A DNA stretch of 64,000 nucleotides from Cellulomonas humilata (GCF_030814415.1 NZ_JAUSVB010000004.1:310001-374000); one strand, 5' to 3'. Positions 15,027 to 23,064 are shown, counted from the stretch's first letter. Notes: a model not told the origin generated them from the sequence alone. Numbers and translations: made by a program.

Positions 15027-16039
15027 GGCGCACGCAGCGAGGAGGCGCCGGCCGACCACGCGTCGAGCAGGTGCCGTCCCACGAGCTCGTCGAGGTAGAG
15101 GCAGGCGGCGGCACCGAAGAGGATGTCGCCCACCAGGTCGGGCTCCTGCTCCGCGAGCCGTCCCGCCAGGTCCCGGCCGGCGATCTGCTCGTGCACCGCG
15201 TCGGCCTCGACGTGCTCGTCGAAGTAGTCGGTGGTGCCCTCGTCGTGCCCGAGCCGGCGGAACCCGTCCCCGTAGAGGCGGTTCGGCAGCGACGACGTCA
15301 TCTCGAAGGCCGCGAGGTGCCCGGCGATCGCCCCGCGCCAGCGACGGTGCAGGCCGAACAGCGACATGACGTTGAGGGCTGCGATCGTGACGGCCGGAAG
15401 CCGGTCGACGTAGTACCCGTACTCGTCGACGAGCCCGGCGCCGCGCATCGTGCAGGCGAACAGCGCGCTGTGCATGCGGTCGGGCCGACCGCCGCCGTAC
15501 TCGTCGGACTGGACCTCGACCATCGCCGCCTTCGGCGCCCCGGTCAGCCGCGGGATGGCCCACGTGTGCGGGTCGGCCTCCATGAGCGTGTACAGCGACC
15601 GGTGGACGAGGAACTCCTCGGCCTGCGTCGCGTCGGCCGACCTGCTGACGTAGCGGGCGACGCTCGGCCCGGGCACCGGGGCCGTCATCGCGAACAGTGC
15701 GGCCGCGACAGCCTCGAGCTCAGGAGCCGTCGGCGCCGGGACCGGCACCTGGTCGAGGAGGGCCGACTCGAACGCGTCCTCCAGCACGCGCCGGAGGCGG
15801 AGCAGGTCCGGGTCCCACTCCCACGCGTCGTCCACGCCGTCGAACCCGCGGTAGTGCAGGGCGTAGAGCGTCCAGAGCGTCAGCTGCAGGTCGTCGTCCG
15901 TGATCGGGTCGGTGGTCGTCGCGGCGTCGCGCCAGCGGGTGAGCACCTCCTCGTCGACCGCGTCCGTGTCTCGCGGTGGGTGGACGAGGAGGTCGGTCAG
16001 GGACGCCCCGAGGGGGCCCCGTGGTGCGGGCAGCTTCAT
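15023..16039 (-). CDS. Iron-containing redox enzyme, heme-oxygenase-like fold
   Basis: 338 aa, all-helical. Candidate iron ligands appear in the C-terminal half: ESALFACTMRGAGLVDEYGYY-like helix, GAIAGHLAAFEMTSSLPNRLYGDGFRRLGH and TDYFDEHVEADAVHEQIAGRDL, whose E/H spacing (E..H, E-x6-H) is that of the heme-oxygenase-like diiron family. Reaction unknown. ATG at 16039 is chosen; an in-frame ATG at 16099 would add 20 unconserved residues. The 108 nt upstream to the metallophosphoesterase stop show no other feature. It heads the cassette with the CDGSH protein. Confidence 0.8.
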   Translation of the reverse strand: MKLPAPRGPLGASLTDLLVHPPRDTDAVDEEVLTRWRDAATTTDPITDDDLQLTLWTLYALHYRGFDGVDDAWEWDPDLLRLRRVLEDAFESALLDQVPVPAPTAPELEAVAAALFAMTAPVPGPSVARYVSRSADATQAEEFLVHRSLYTLMEADPHTWAIPRLTGAPKAAMVEVQSDEYGGGRPDRMHSALFACTMRGAGLVDEYGYYVDRLPAVTIAALNVMSLFGLHRRWRGAIAGHLAAFEMTSSLPNRLYGDGFRRLGHDEGTTDYFDEHVEADAVHEQIAGRDLAGRLAEQEPDLVGDILFGAAACLYLDELVGRHLLDAWSAGASSLRAP

Positions 16040-16148
16040 GGTCGAGATCCGTCCTGGTGCGTGCACCCGCCCGGTTCTGGAGCAAGCCGTCGGGTTCACG
16101 GTCGCACGCGTCGGCCGATGCGCAACCGGAGGGCGGTGCCGCTGCGGC

Positions 16149-16649
16149 TCAGGTCCGGGACAGGCTGTCCAGGGTCACGTCGTCGAGCTGCCCACCGGCG
16201 ACCGTCGCCGTCAGGAAGGTCGCGAACGGCTGGCGTCGGCGGTCCGTGGGCGAGCCCGGGTTGAGCAGCCGCATCCCGCGCGGGGTGACGGAGTCCCACG
16301 GGATGTGACTGTGCCCGAACACGAGCACGTCCAGGTCCGGGTGCTCGGCGTCGCACCTGCGCTCGCGCCCGCCGGCCGGTCCGGTCTCGTGCACGACGCC
16401 CAGCCGCAGCCCGTCGAGCTCAACCCGCGCGACCCGGGGCAGCCGCGCACGCAGCCCCGGACCGTCGTTGTTGCCGTAGCAGCCGACGAGCCGGCGCGAT
16501 CGCTTGTCCAGCACGTCGAGCATCTCTTCCGAGACCCAGTCCCCGGCGTGCACGACGACGTCCGCCTCGTCGACCGCCGCCCAGACGGCGGCCGGGAGGT
16601 CCCGGGCGCGGCGCGGGACGTGGGTGTCCGCCAGCAGGACGAGTCGCAC
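16149..16649 (-). CDS. YfcE-like metallophosphoesterase
   Basis: 166 aa. All dinuclear metal motifs are visible in order: LADTH (D-x-H) near residue 7, HAGDW, YGNND, VVHETG and FGHSHIP. This is the small calcineurin-like phosphodiesterase size class (YfcE/MJ0936). GTG at 16649 has AGGAGG 4 nt upstream, which decides the start. Substrate unknown. It is divergent from the sulfonate transporter operon; the intervening 446 nt hold a leader peptide and an inverted repeat on the transporter side. Confidence 0.9.
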   Translation of the reverse strand: MRLVLLADTHVPRRARDLPAAVWAAVDEADVVVHAGDWVSEEMLDVLDKRSRRLVGCYGNNDGPGLRARLPRVARVELDGLRLGVVHETGPAGGRERRCDAEHPDLDVLVFGHSHIPWDSVTPRGMRLLNPGSPTDRRRQPFATFLTATVAGGQLDDVTLDSLSRT

Positions 16650-16714
16650 GGATCCTCCTCGTGGTCGATCCACCCGACCGTAGGACGTCCCTCCCGCCGG
16701 CGCGCGGCGGATAA

Positions 16715-16752
16715 GTCTCGTATTCCGACCAGCCTTGTCCACAATAAGAGAC
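16715..16752. promoter_or_regulatory. Long-spaced inverted repeat, candidate operator
   Basis: GTCTCGTATT (16715-16724) and AATAAGAGAC (16743-16752) are inverted copies matching at 9 of 10 positions, 18 nt apart, in the AT-richest part of the region between the metallophosphoesterase and the sulfonate operon. Placement upstream of the leader peptide fits a transcription-factor site; the factor is unknown. Confidence 0.45.
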
Positions 16753-16792
16753 GGTCCTGTCGCCGACGCCCGCGGACGGCCATCCTCGTCTC

Positions 16793-16873
16793 ATGCAGAC
16801 CTGCCGCGCCGCCTCGACGTGCTGTCACGCCGTCCTGGCTTCCGCGCGCCCCTGCTGTCCGCGGAACGTCTGA
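16793..16873 (+). CDS. Polycysteine leader peptide (26 aa) of the sulfonate transporter operon
   Basis: A 26-codon frame with five Cys: residue 4, tandem pair 10-11 and tandem pair 21-22. In a random 26-codon stretch this is very unlikely, and it lies upstream of a sulfur-compound importer, as in the polycysteine attenuators described in mycobacteria. No ribosome site precedes the ATG; instead CATCCT (16781-16786) sits exactly 6 nt upstream, the leaderless arrangement seen at other genes here. Ribosome pausing at the Cys codons would report cysteine shortage. The importer starts 222 nt after the leader stop. Confidence 0.7.
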   Translation: MQTCRAASTCCHAVLASARPCCPRNV

Positions 16874-16896
16874 ACGCGGCCCGTCCCCCGGCCGCG
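16840..16896 (+). promoter_or_regulatory. Candidate attenuator: two hairpins with a possible alternative pairing
   Basis: Stem A pairs TTCCGCG (16840-16846) with CGCGGAA (16860-16866); the second Cys-Cys codon pair (16853-16858) is in its loop. Stem B pairs CGCGGCC (16875-16881) with GGCCGCG (16890-16896), starting 2 nt after the leader stop. CGCGG of stem A can instead pair with CCGCG of stem B, so the two are potentially exclusive. No T-tract follows. The remaining 200 nt to the importer start hold nothing I can identify. Confidence 0.5.
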
Positions 16897-17095
16897 CGTC
16901 CGACGCCCGGCCCTCGTCGATCCCCACGACGACTCGGTGCGACGCGCGTGCCTCCACCCCCGTCCCCCGCGGAGGACCCACCCCATGGCGTCCAGCCAGC
17001 CTCACCTCGTTCAGCACCCGCGCACCGAGCCCGCGCGGCGATGTCGTCGATGACGACCGCCCGCCCACTCGACCCGCGACCCCCAAGGACCTGAC

Positions 17096-18208
17096 ATGAC
17101 CGCCCGTCCCGCCCGCCTGACCGCCGCCCTCGTCGCCGCCGGCCTCCTCGCCTCCCTCGCCGCCTGCTCCTCCTCCGCGGCCGAGGAGCCCGGTGCCGAG
17201 TCCAGCGCCGACGCGTCCACCGCACCGGCCGAGCTCGCGGAGGCGCCTGAGCTCCGCCTCGGCTACTTCGCCAACCTGACGCACGCCGTCGCCCTCGTCG
17301 GTGTCGACGACGGCACCTACCAGGAGGCGCTGGGCGACACCACGCTCACCACCTCGATCTTCAACGCCGGCCCGGCCGCGGTCGAGGCGCTCTTCGGCGG
17401 TGCGATCGACGCGACGTTCATCGGCCCCAACCCGGCCATCAACGCGTTCGCGCAGTCGAACGGCGAGGCGGTCCGCATCGTCTCCGGTGCCACCTCGGGC
17501 GGTGCGCAGCTCGTCGTCCGCGAGGGCATCGACTCTCCGGAAGACCTGGTCGGCACCACGCTCGCGACCCCGCAGCTGGGCAACACGCAGGACGTCGCGC
17601 TGCGCGCCTGGCTCGCCGACGAGGGTCTGGAGACGTCGCTGACCGGCGGCGCCAGCGACGTGACCATCACGCCGCAGGAGAACTCGCAGACGCTCGACCT
17701 GTTCAAGGCCGGGCAGCTGGACGGCGCGTGGCTGCCGGAGCCGTGGGCGTCGCGGCTCGTGGTCGACGCCGGCGCGCACGTGCTGCTCGACGAGAAGGAG
17801 CTGTGGCCCGAGGGCGACTTCGTCACCACGCACCTGATCGTCGCCACCGAGTACCTGTCCAAGTACCCCGGCACCGTCAAGAAGCTGCTCGAGGCGGAGT
17901 ACGCGACGTCCGAGTGGATCGCGGCGAACCCCGACGAGGCCAAGACCCTGTCGAACACCGTGATCGAGAAGCTCAGCGGCAAGCCGCTCTCGGCGGAGGT
18001 GCTGGACCGCGCGTGGGGGAACCTGCGGATCACGCTCGACCCGATCGCATCCAGTCTCCAGACGTCCGCCGACCACGCCGTGGCCGCAGGCACCTCCAAG
18101 GAGACCGACCTGCACGGCATCTACGACCTGACCCTGCTCAACGAGGTGCTCGCCGCGAACGACCAGGAGCCCGTCTCCGACGGCGGCCTCGGGGCGTCGG
18201 GCAAGTGA
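17096..18208 (+). CDS. Sulfonate-type ABC transporter substrate-binding lipoprotein
   Basis: 370 aa. Lipobox LAAC with Cys24. The mature N-terminus LRLGYFANLTHAVALVGVDDGTYQEAL is the SsuA/TauA-type ligand lobe, followed by GGAIDATFIGPNPAINAF and QTLDLFKAGQLDGAWLPEPWASRLV, typical of the aliphatic sulfonate / taurine / nitrate binding family. ATG has AAGGA 6 nt upstream. The polycysteine leader supports a sulfur substrate over nitrate or thiamine precursors. It is the first gene of a three-gene importer; no alkanesulfonate monooxygenase gene adjoins, though LLM enzymes are encoded in the neighbouring sulfur operon. Confidence 0.88.
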   Translation: MTARPARLTAALVAAGLLASLAACSSSAAEEPGAESSADASTAPAELAEAPELRLGYFANLTHAVALVGVDDGTYQEALGDTTLTTSIFNAGPAAVEALFGGAIDATFIGPNPAINAFAQSNGEAVRIVSGATSGGAQLVVREGIDSPEDLVGTTLATPQLGNTQDVALRAWLADEGLETSLTGGASDVTITPQENSQTLDLFKAGQLDGAWLPEPWASRLVVDAGAHVLLDEKELWPEGDFVTTHLIVATEYLSKYPGTVKKLLEAEYATSEWIAANPDEAKTLSNTVIEKLSGKPLSAEVLDRAWGNLRITLDPIASSLQTSADHAVAAGTSKETDLHGIYDLTLLNEVLAANDQEPVSDGGLGASGK

Positions 18209-18996
18209 CCACCACCGTGACGGCGGTCGGCGGCCAGGGCTCCACGGCCCCGGCCGCCGTCGCGGCGCGCCTGACCGGGGTGACGCACCACTTCGGCGAG
18301 GCGTCCCGACCCCCGGTGCTCGACCGCATCGACCTGACCGTGGCGCCGGGCGAGTTCGTCTGCCTGCTCGGGGCGTCCGGCTGCGGCAAGTCGACCCTGC
18401 TCTCCCTGGTCGCGGGGCTGGACGAGCCCGTCTCCGGCACTGTCGAGGTGCCGGGCGGCCGGCCCGCGCTCATGTTCCAGGAGCCCGCGCTCTACCCGTG
18501 GCTCACCGCTGCGGGGAACGTCGAGCTCGCGCTGCGGCTGCGGGGCATCGACCGCGCGGAGCGACGCGAGGAGGCCCAGCGCCTGCTCACCCTCGTCCGG
18601 CTCGAGGGTGCCGGCCCCAAGCGCGTGCACGAGCTGTCGGGGGGCATGCGGCAGCGCGTCGCCCTGGCCCGGGCCCTGGCGCAGGAGGGCGACCTCCTGC
18701 TCATGGACGAGCCGTTCGCGGCGCTCGACGCCATCACGCGGGACGTGCTCCACGAGGAGCTCACCCGCATCTGGACGGAGACCGGTCGAGCCGTCATCTT
18801 CGTCACGCACAACGTGCGCGAAGCGGTGCGGCTCGGGCAGCGGGTCGTCCTGCTCTCGTCGCGGCCCGGACGCGTCGCCCGCGAGTGGGCGGTGGACATC
18901 CCCCAGCCACGCCGCATCGAAGACCCCGCGGTGTCCCGGCTCAGCGCCGAGATCACCGAGGACCTGCGACAGGAGATCGCCCGCCATGGCCACTGA
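18205..18996 (+). CDS. Sulfonate-type ABC transporter ATPase
   Basis: 263 aa. Walker A GASGCGKS at 56-63, Q-loop MFQEPALYPW, signature [16 protein letters not shown], Walker B LLLMDEPFAALD, H-loop FVTHNVREAV: the SsuB/TauB/NrtD pattern. GTG at 18205 overlaps the binding-protein stop (GTGA). A poorly conserved leader of about 22 residues precedes the first ABC strand. Confidence 0.92.
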   Translation: MTTTVTAVGGQGSTAPAAVAARLTGVTHHFGEASRPPVLDRIDLTVAPGEFVCLLGASGCGKSTLLSLVAGLDEPVSGTVEVPGGRPALMFQEPALYPWLTAAGNVELALRLRGIDRAERREEAQRLLTLVRLEGAGPKRVHELSGGMRQRVALARALAQEGDLLLMDEPFAALDAITRDVLHEELTRIWTETGRAVIFVTHNVREAVRLGQRVVLLSSRPGRVAREWAVDIPQPRRIEDPAVSRLSAEITEDLRQEIARHGH

Positions 18997-19885
18997 CACG
19001 ACGGCACCTCCTGCACGGAGGACCACCGACGACGACCTCGCCGCGGGCCTCGACGCGCTCGAGACCCCGGTCGCCGCACCCCGCGGCTCCGCCTGGCGCG
19101 GCGCGTGGCGGGCGATCTGGCCCGTGCTCGCCGCCCTCGGCGCCCTGCTCGTCGTGTGGCAGGTCGCGTACCTGCTCGAGCTCAAGCCGCCGTACGCGCT
19201 GCCCAGCCCTGCGGACACGTGGCAGACCCTCCTGGGGACCATCCAGGACGGCTCGGCGTGGCGCGCGGTCTCCCTCAGCGTGCAGCGCGCGGCGGTCGGC
19301 TTCTCGATGTCGGTCGTCGTCGGCGTGGCGATCGGGATCGCGCTCGCCGCCTCCCCGCTGCTGCGCCGCGCGTTCGGCCCGATCATCACCGGTCTCCAGT
19401 CGCTGCCGTCGGTCGCCTGGGTGCCGGCCGCGATCATCTGGTTCCAGCTCACCGACGCGACGATGTACGCGGTGATCCTGCTCGGCGCGGTGCCGTCGAT
19501 CGTCAACGGGCTGCTCGCCGGGACCGACCAGGTGCCGCCGCTGTACCTGCGCGTCGGCCAGGTGCTCGGCGCCACGGGGTGGACGCGGATCCGCTTCGTG
19601 CTGCTGCCCGCCGCGCTGCCCGGGTTCCTCGGCGGTCTGAAGCAGGGCTGGGCGTTCGCGTGGCGCTCGCTCATGGCCGCCGAGCTCATCGTCCAGACGG
19701 GTCTCGGCACCGGGCTCGGGCAGATCCTCGACCTCGGCCGGGTCACCAGCGACATGTCCCTGGTGATCGCGTCGATCGGGCTCATCTTCCTCGTGGGCAT
19801 CGTCATCGAGCTCGTCGTGTTCGCGCCGCTGGAGCGCCACGTCCTGCACTCCCGCGGCCTCACCGGGCAGGCCTCGACCCGCTAA
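18986..19885 (+). CDS. Sulfonate-type ABC transporter permease
   Basis: 299 aa. Soluble N-terminus of about 40 residues, then six hydrophobic segments of a BPD_transp_1 permease: LPSPADTWQTL, RAAVGFSMSVVVGVAIG, the coupling loop with VLGATGWTRIRFVLLPAALPGFLGGLKQG and WRSLMAAELI, all SsuC/TauC hallmarks. Its ATG overlaps the end of the ATPase gene by 11 nt. Its stop shares 4 nt with the stop of the convergent hydrolase gene. Confidence 0.92.
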   Translation: MATDTTAPPARRTTDDDLAAGLDALETPVAAPRGSAWRGAWRAIWPVLAALGALLVVWQVAYLLELKPPYALPSPADTWQTLLGTIQDGSAWRAVSLSVQRAAVGFSMSVVVGVAIGIALAASPLLRRAFGPIITGLQSLPSVAWVPAAIIWFQLTDATMYAVILLGAVPSIVNGLLAGTDQVPPLYLRVGQVLGATGWTRIRFVLLPAALPGFLGGLKQGWAFAWRSLMAAELIVQTGLGTGLGQILDLGRVTSDMSLVIASIGLIFLVGIVIELVVFAPLERHVLHSRGLTGQASTR

Positions 19886-21012
19886 CCGTCCGCCCGGCTC
19901 GGGAAGCACACGTCGCACCAGTGGTACCCGGCCGGCCGCGCGCCGACGGGCCACCGGTTGCGCGCCGCGATCCTCGACACCCACACGCACGGGTGGTCCA
20001 AGGAGTGCGTCTCGCGCGTGCGGCGGTTGGCGAGCAGGCGCTCGGTGTCGGACGACACCGTCACCCCGCACTGCGGCTTGCCACCCAGGCGGTGGAAGCC
20101 ACCGAGGAACCCGCCGGCGAAGAACTCCTGCTCCGGCGTGAGGTCCAGCTCGGGCGGCACCAGCGACGACGGCACCTCGACCGCGAGGTTGGTCGCCAGC
20201 TCGGGCGGCAGGTAGCGGGCGAAGAACATGGTCACCAGGTCCGCCGTCGCGCCGGCGATCTCCGTGCACGCGCCGGGACCCGGACGGCACGGGAGGTCCG
20301 CGTTGCCGAGGTAGTCCCAGTGGGTGCCCTCGTCGAACACGACGCGATGCCGTGGCCGGCGCATCGCCTGCCACTGCGCCTCCGTGAGCTGGCTGAACAG
20401 GTCCAGGTCCAGGCCCCACAGCAGCAGCGTCGGGAGGTCCAGCAGCGGCAACGGGAAGGGTGACCCGCCGAACCAGTCCTGCCAGCCGCCGCTCAGCCCG
20501 GCGAAGGCGCTGATCTCCCGCCCGAGCGCGAACCGGGCACCCAGCATCGCGCCGAAGCTGTGCCCGACGACGCCCGTCGCCGGAGGCGGGAGGAGCACGT
20601 CCGCGTGCTCCCACCCCGTGCGCACCCAGTCGAGCACCGCGTCCAGGGTGGCCTCGTCGGGGTGCTCAGGCACGGACGGGTTCTGGCCGCCCTCGATCCC
20701 GGCCAGGCGCGGGACGACCACCACGTACCCGCTGCGCGCGAGCATCGCCGGGACGAGGAACCAGCGCCGGTAGTGGTCGGTGTCCTGGTGGCAGTGCCCG
20801 TGCGCGAACAGCACCACCGGGTACCGCCCGCACCCCTCGAGCAGCGGCGCGGTCTCGACGGCACCGTCGAGGCTCGGGAAGAAGATCCGCAGGTCGACCG
20901 GCGCACCGTCGGCCGGCCCGAGTGAGCGGACGCCCCAGAAGACGGGCGCGAGCGCTTGCGGCTGCCACCCGATCGGGCAGCTGGCTGGTGGTGGGACCGC
21001 GCTGTCGACCAC
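19882..21012 (-). CDS. Alpha/beta hydrolase, esterase/PAF-acetylhydrolase-like
   Basis: 376 aa. YPVVLFAHGHCH provides the oxyanion strand, GVVGHSFGAMLGARFALG the nucleophile elbow (Ser in GHSFGA), LLWGLDLDLF a candidate acid region and DEGTHWDYLG the catalytic His. A C-terminal extension after about residue 290 is unlike standard hydrolases and ends HWCDVCFPSRADG, with two Cys and one His that could bind metal. GTG at 21012 has no ribosome site; CACACT lies 6 nt upstream, so translation may be leaderless. Substrate unknown; no signal peptide, so cytoplasmic. Confidence 0.75.
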   Translation of the reverse strand: MVDSAVPPPASCPIGWQPQALAPVFWGVRSLGPADGAPVDLRIFFPSLDGAVETAPLLEGCGRYPVVLFAHGHCHQDTDHYRRWFLVPAMLARSGYVVVVPRLAGIEGGQNPSVPEHPDEATLDAVLDWVRTGWEHADVLLPPPATGVVGHSFGAMLGARFALGREISAFAGLSGGWQDWFGGSPFPLPLLDLPTLLLWGLDLDLFSQLTEAQWQAMRRPRHRVVFDEGTHWDYLGNADLPCRPGPGACTEIAGATADLVTMFFARYLPPELATNLAVEVPSSLVPPELDLTPEQEFFAGGFLGGFHRLGGKPQCGVTVSSDTERLLANRRTRETHSLDHPCVWVSRIAARNRWPVGARPAGYHWCDVCFPSRADG

Positions 21013-21034
21013 GCGACCAGTGTGGCCCGGCCGA

Positions 21035-21040
21035 TAGCAT
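21035..21040 (+). promoter_or_regulatory. -10 element of a leaderless transcript
   Basis: TAGCAT ends exactly 6 nt before the AIM24 ATG at 21047, and no ribosome site is present; transcription should begin at or next to the start codon. The divergent hydrolase start is only 34 bp away. Confidence 0.6.
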
Positions 21041-21046
21041 GCGTCG

Positions 21047-21718
21047 ATGCGCAGCTCACTCTTGCAGAACGCGGAACTGTCCACCGAGCCCGGTAGCTTC
21101 GTGCTCCAGAACGGGCGGATGCTCAAGGTCGATCTCGCCGGCACCGGCGGCTTCTTCTACGCCAAGCAGGGGTCGATGGTTGCCTACCAGGGCGAGGTCG
21201 ACTTCAACTACCAGGGCAGCGGCGGCGTCGCCAAGATGTTCAAGAAGGCCTTCACCGGCGAGGGCATGTCCCTCATGAAGGTCTCGGGCAGCGGCGACGT
21301 CTTCCTGGCCCAGGAGGCGGACGAGATCTTCATCGTCCACCTCGAGGGCGAGAGCGTGACGGTCAGCGGCTCCGCGATCCTCGCGTTCGAGAGCACCCTG
21401 ACCTGGGACATCAACCGGGTCGAGGGCGCCTCCATGCTCAGCGGCGGACTCTTCAACACGACGTTCACCGGGACCGGTGCACTGGCCGTGACCGCGTTCG
21501 GGACCCCGGTGGTCCTGCAGGTCGACGTGCCGACCTACGTCGACATGCAGGCGGCGGTGCTCTGGTCGACCTCGCTGAAGTCGACGGTGCGCAAGACCGC
21601 CAAGCTCGGAGCCGCCATCGGCCGCGGCTCCGGCGAGGCCTACCAGCTCGGACTGAGCGGCCAGGGGTTCGTGGTCGTGCAGGCGTCCGAGGGCCACCCC
21701 GTCGTGAACCAGGGCTAG
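21047..21718 (+). CDS. AIM24 family protein (DUF124)
   Basis: 223 aa, all-beta, no signal peptide. Matches the AIM24/TIGR00266-like family by SFVLQNGRMLKVDL, GGFFYAKQGSMVAYQGEVDF, FKKAFTGEGMSLMKVSGSGDVFLAQ and VLQVDVPTYVDMQAAVLW. The mitochondrial namesake affects membrane organisation; the bacterial role is unknown. It is a standalone gene expressed from an apparent leaderless promoter. Its stop overlaps the convergent SDR stop by 4 nt. Confidence 0.9.
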   Translation: MRSSLLQNAELSTEPGSFVLQNGRMLKVDLAGTGGFFYAKQGSMVAYQGEVDFNYQGSGGVAKMFKKAFTGEGMSLMKVSGSGDVFLAQEADEIFIVHLEGESVTVSGSAILAFESTLTWDINRVEGASMLSGGLFNTTFTGTGALAVTAFGTPVVLQVDVPTYVDMQAAVLWSTSLKSTVRKTAKLGAAIGRGSGEAYQLGLSGQGFVVVQASEGHPVVNQG

Positions 21719-22563
21719 AAGACCGGCTTGCCGCCGGTGACCCCGAGCACGGTCCCGGACACGTAGGACGCGGTCGCACCGGCTGCCAGGAACACGAACG
21801 CGGGCGCGACCTCGGCCGGCTGCCCCGCTCGTCCGAGCGGGGTGTCCGAGCCGAACTTCTGGACCTTCTCCGTGAACTGCGTGGCGGGCTGCAGCGGCGT
21901 CCAGATCGGACCGGGGGCCACCGCGTTCACGCGGATCCCGCGCGGGCCCAGCTCGGCGGCCAGGTTGACGGTCACGTTGTTGATCGCGGCTTTCGTCGAT
22001 GCGTAGTCGAGCAACGTCTCGGACGGCTGGTACGCCTGGATCGAGGAGTTGTTGAGGATGACGCCGCCCTCCCCCATGTGCTCCAGGGCGGTCTGCGTGA
22101 CCCAGAACAGCGCGTACAGGTTCGTCTTGAAGGTCCGGTCCAGGTCCTGCGACGTGATGTCCGCGATCGACTCCCGACGTGCCATCTGGAATCCCGCGTT
22201 GTTCACCAGGATGTCGAGGCCGCCCAGCTCGGTCACAGCCCTCTCCACGGCACCGCGTGCGGCGTGCTCGTCCGTCAGGTCGGTCGGGATCTGAACGCAG
22301 CGACGCCCGGCCCGCTCGACCCACCGCGCGGTCTCGTCGGCGTCCGCCTGCTCCTCGGGGAGGTACACGATCGCGACGTCGGCACCCTCCCGGGCGTACG
22401 CGATGGCGACCGCGCGCCCGATGCCCGAGTCACCGCCGGTGATCAGCGCTCGCCGGCCGGCCAGGAGTTCGTGGCCCTCGTAGCTCGACTCGCCGTGGTC
22501 CGGGGTCGGGGTCATCGGCTCCGTGAGCCCGGGTGGTTGCTGCTGCTGTGCGGGGAATGACAC
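21715..22563 (-). CDS. SDR family oxidoreductase, general-stress-protein-39-like
   Basis: 282 aa. Cofactor motif TGGDSGIGRA after a tail of about 45 residues, NNAG, catalytic Ser in NNSSIQAY and Tyr-x3-Lys in YASTKAA. The N-terminal extension with Gln/Pro-rich start and the VTGGKPVF C-terminus match the YhdF/YghA subgroup. It reduces or oxidises an unidentified alcohol or aldehyde with NAD(P). GTG at 22563 is chosen because AGGAG lies 6 nt upstream; an ATG 8 codons earlier lacks one. Many stress loci pair such an SDR with a YeaQ-type protein, as here. Confidence 0.88.
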   Translation of the reverse strand: MSFPAQQQQPPGLTEPMTPTPDHGESSYEGHELLAGRRALITGGDSGIGRAVAIAYAREGADVAIVYLPEEQADADETARWVERAGRRCVQIPTDLTDEHAARGAVERAVTELGGLDILVNNAGFQMARRESIADITSQDLDRTFKTNLYALFWVTQTALEHMGEGGVILNNSSIQAYQPSETLLDYASTKAAINNVTVNLAAELGPRGIRVNAVAPGPIWTPLQPATQFTEKVQKFGSDTPLGRAGQPAEVAPAFVFLAAGATASYVSGTVLGVTGGKPVF

Positions 22564-22652
22564 GACTGCTCCTGCGGGTCCGTCCATCTCCAGCCGGCTG
22601 CTTCGGCTGCTTCATCGTCGGTCCCGAGAACGCGGCGCGCATCCCGACATGA

Positions 22653-22686
22653 CGGGAGCGGCCCACCGGCCGGTGGACCGCTCCCG
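22653..22686 (-). terminator. Strong hairpin downstream of the GlsB/YeaQ gene
   Basis: CGGGAGCGGcCCACCGG (22653-22669) pairs with CCGGTGGaCCGCTCCCG (22670-22686): 16 of 17 bp with one internal mismatch and effectively no loop beyond the central CCGG. It begins 15 nt after the YeaQ stop. No T-tract follows, as is common for actinobacterial terminators. Confidence 0.65.
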
Positions 22687-22701
22687 TTGGACGCCGTCGG
22701 G

Positions 22702-22965
22702 TCAGCGACGACGACCCGAGCCCGCGACGATCGCCACACCGATCGCGGCGAGGACCACCTGGAACAGCAGCTCGATCCAGTCGATGCCGTCGGTCGTCTG
22801 GACACCGACCAGGCCGGCGAGCCAGGTGCCCAGGAGCGCGGCGACGATGCCGACGATGATCGTCACGAGGATGGAGATGTTCTGCTTTCCGCGGACGACC
22901 AGGCGGCCGAGGACGCCGATGATGGCGCCGATGATGATCGCGGAGATGATGCCTGCGGGGGTCAT
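22702..22965 (-). CDS. GlsB/YeaQ/YmgE family stress membrane protein
   Basis: 87 aa with three hydrophobic segments (IISAIIIGAIIGVLGRLVV, ISILVTIIVGIVAALLGTWLAGLVG, IELLFQVVLAAIGVAIVAG), the full length and pattern of the transglycosylase-associated (YeaQ) family. Glycine-zipper-like spacing GxxxG occurs in helix 1 and 2. GAGGAG lies 7 nt before the ATG. Function in membrane stress is known only by association. Confidence 0.9.
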   Translation of the reverse strand: MTPAGIISAIIIGAIIGVLGRLVVRGKQNISILVTIIVGIVAALLGTWLAGLVGVQTTDGIDWIELLFQVVLAAIGVAIVAGSGRRR

Positions 22966-23064
22966 GGTGGGGCTCCTCGGGGGGTGAAGGTGCGCCGGGT
23001 ACGGCGACGAGTGAATCTAGGGGTGATTCGTCCGGACCGCGCGCTGAAACGAGAAGGCCCTGGG

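Noticed and set aside
16649..17095. A longer protein-coding gene in the 446-nt gap before the sulfonate importer
   Set aside because: An open frame of about 119 codons exists in another frame (to 17094), but it is Arg/Pro-rich, has no ribosome site and no motif. The 26-codon Cys-rich frame is the only one with functional logic.
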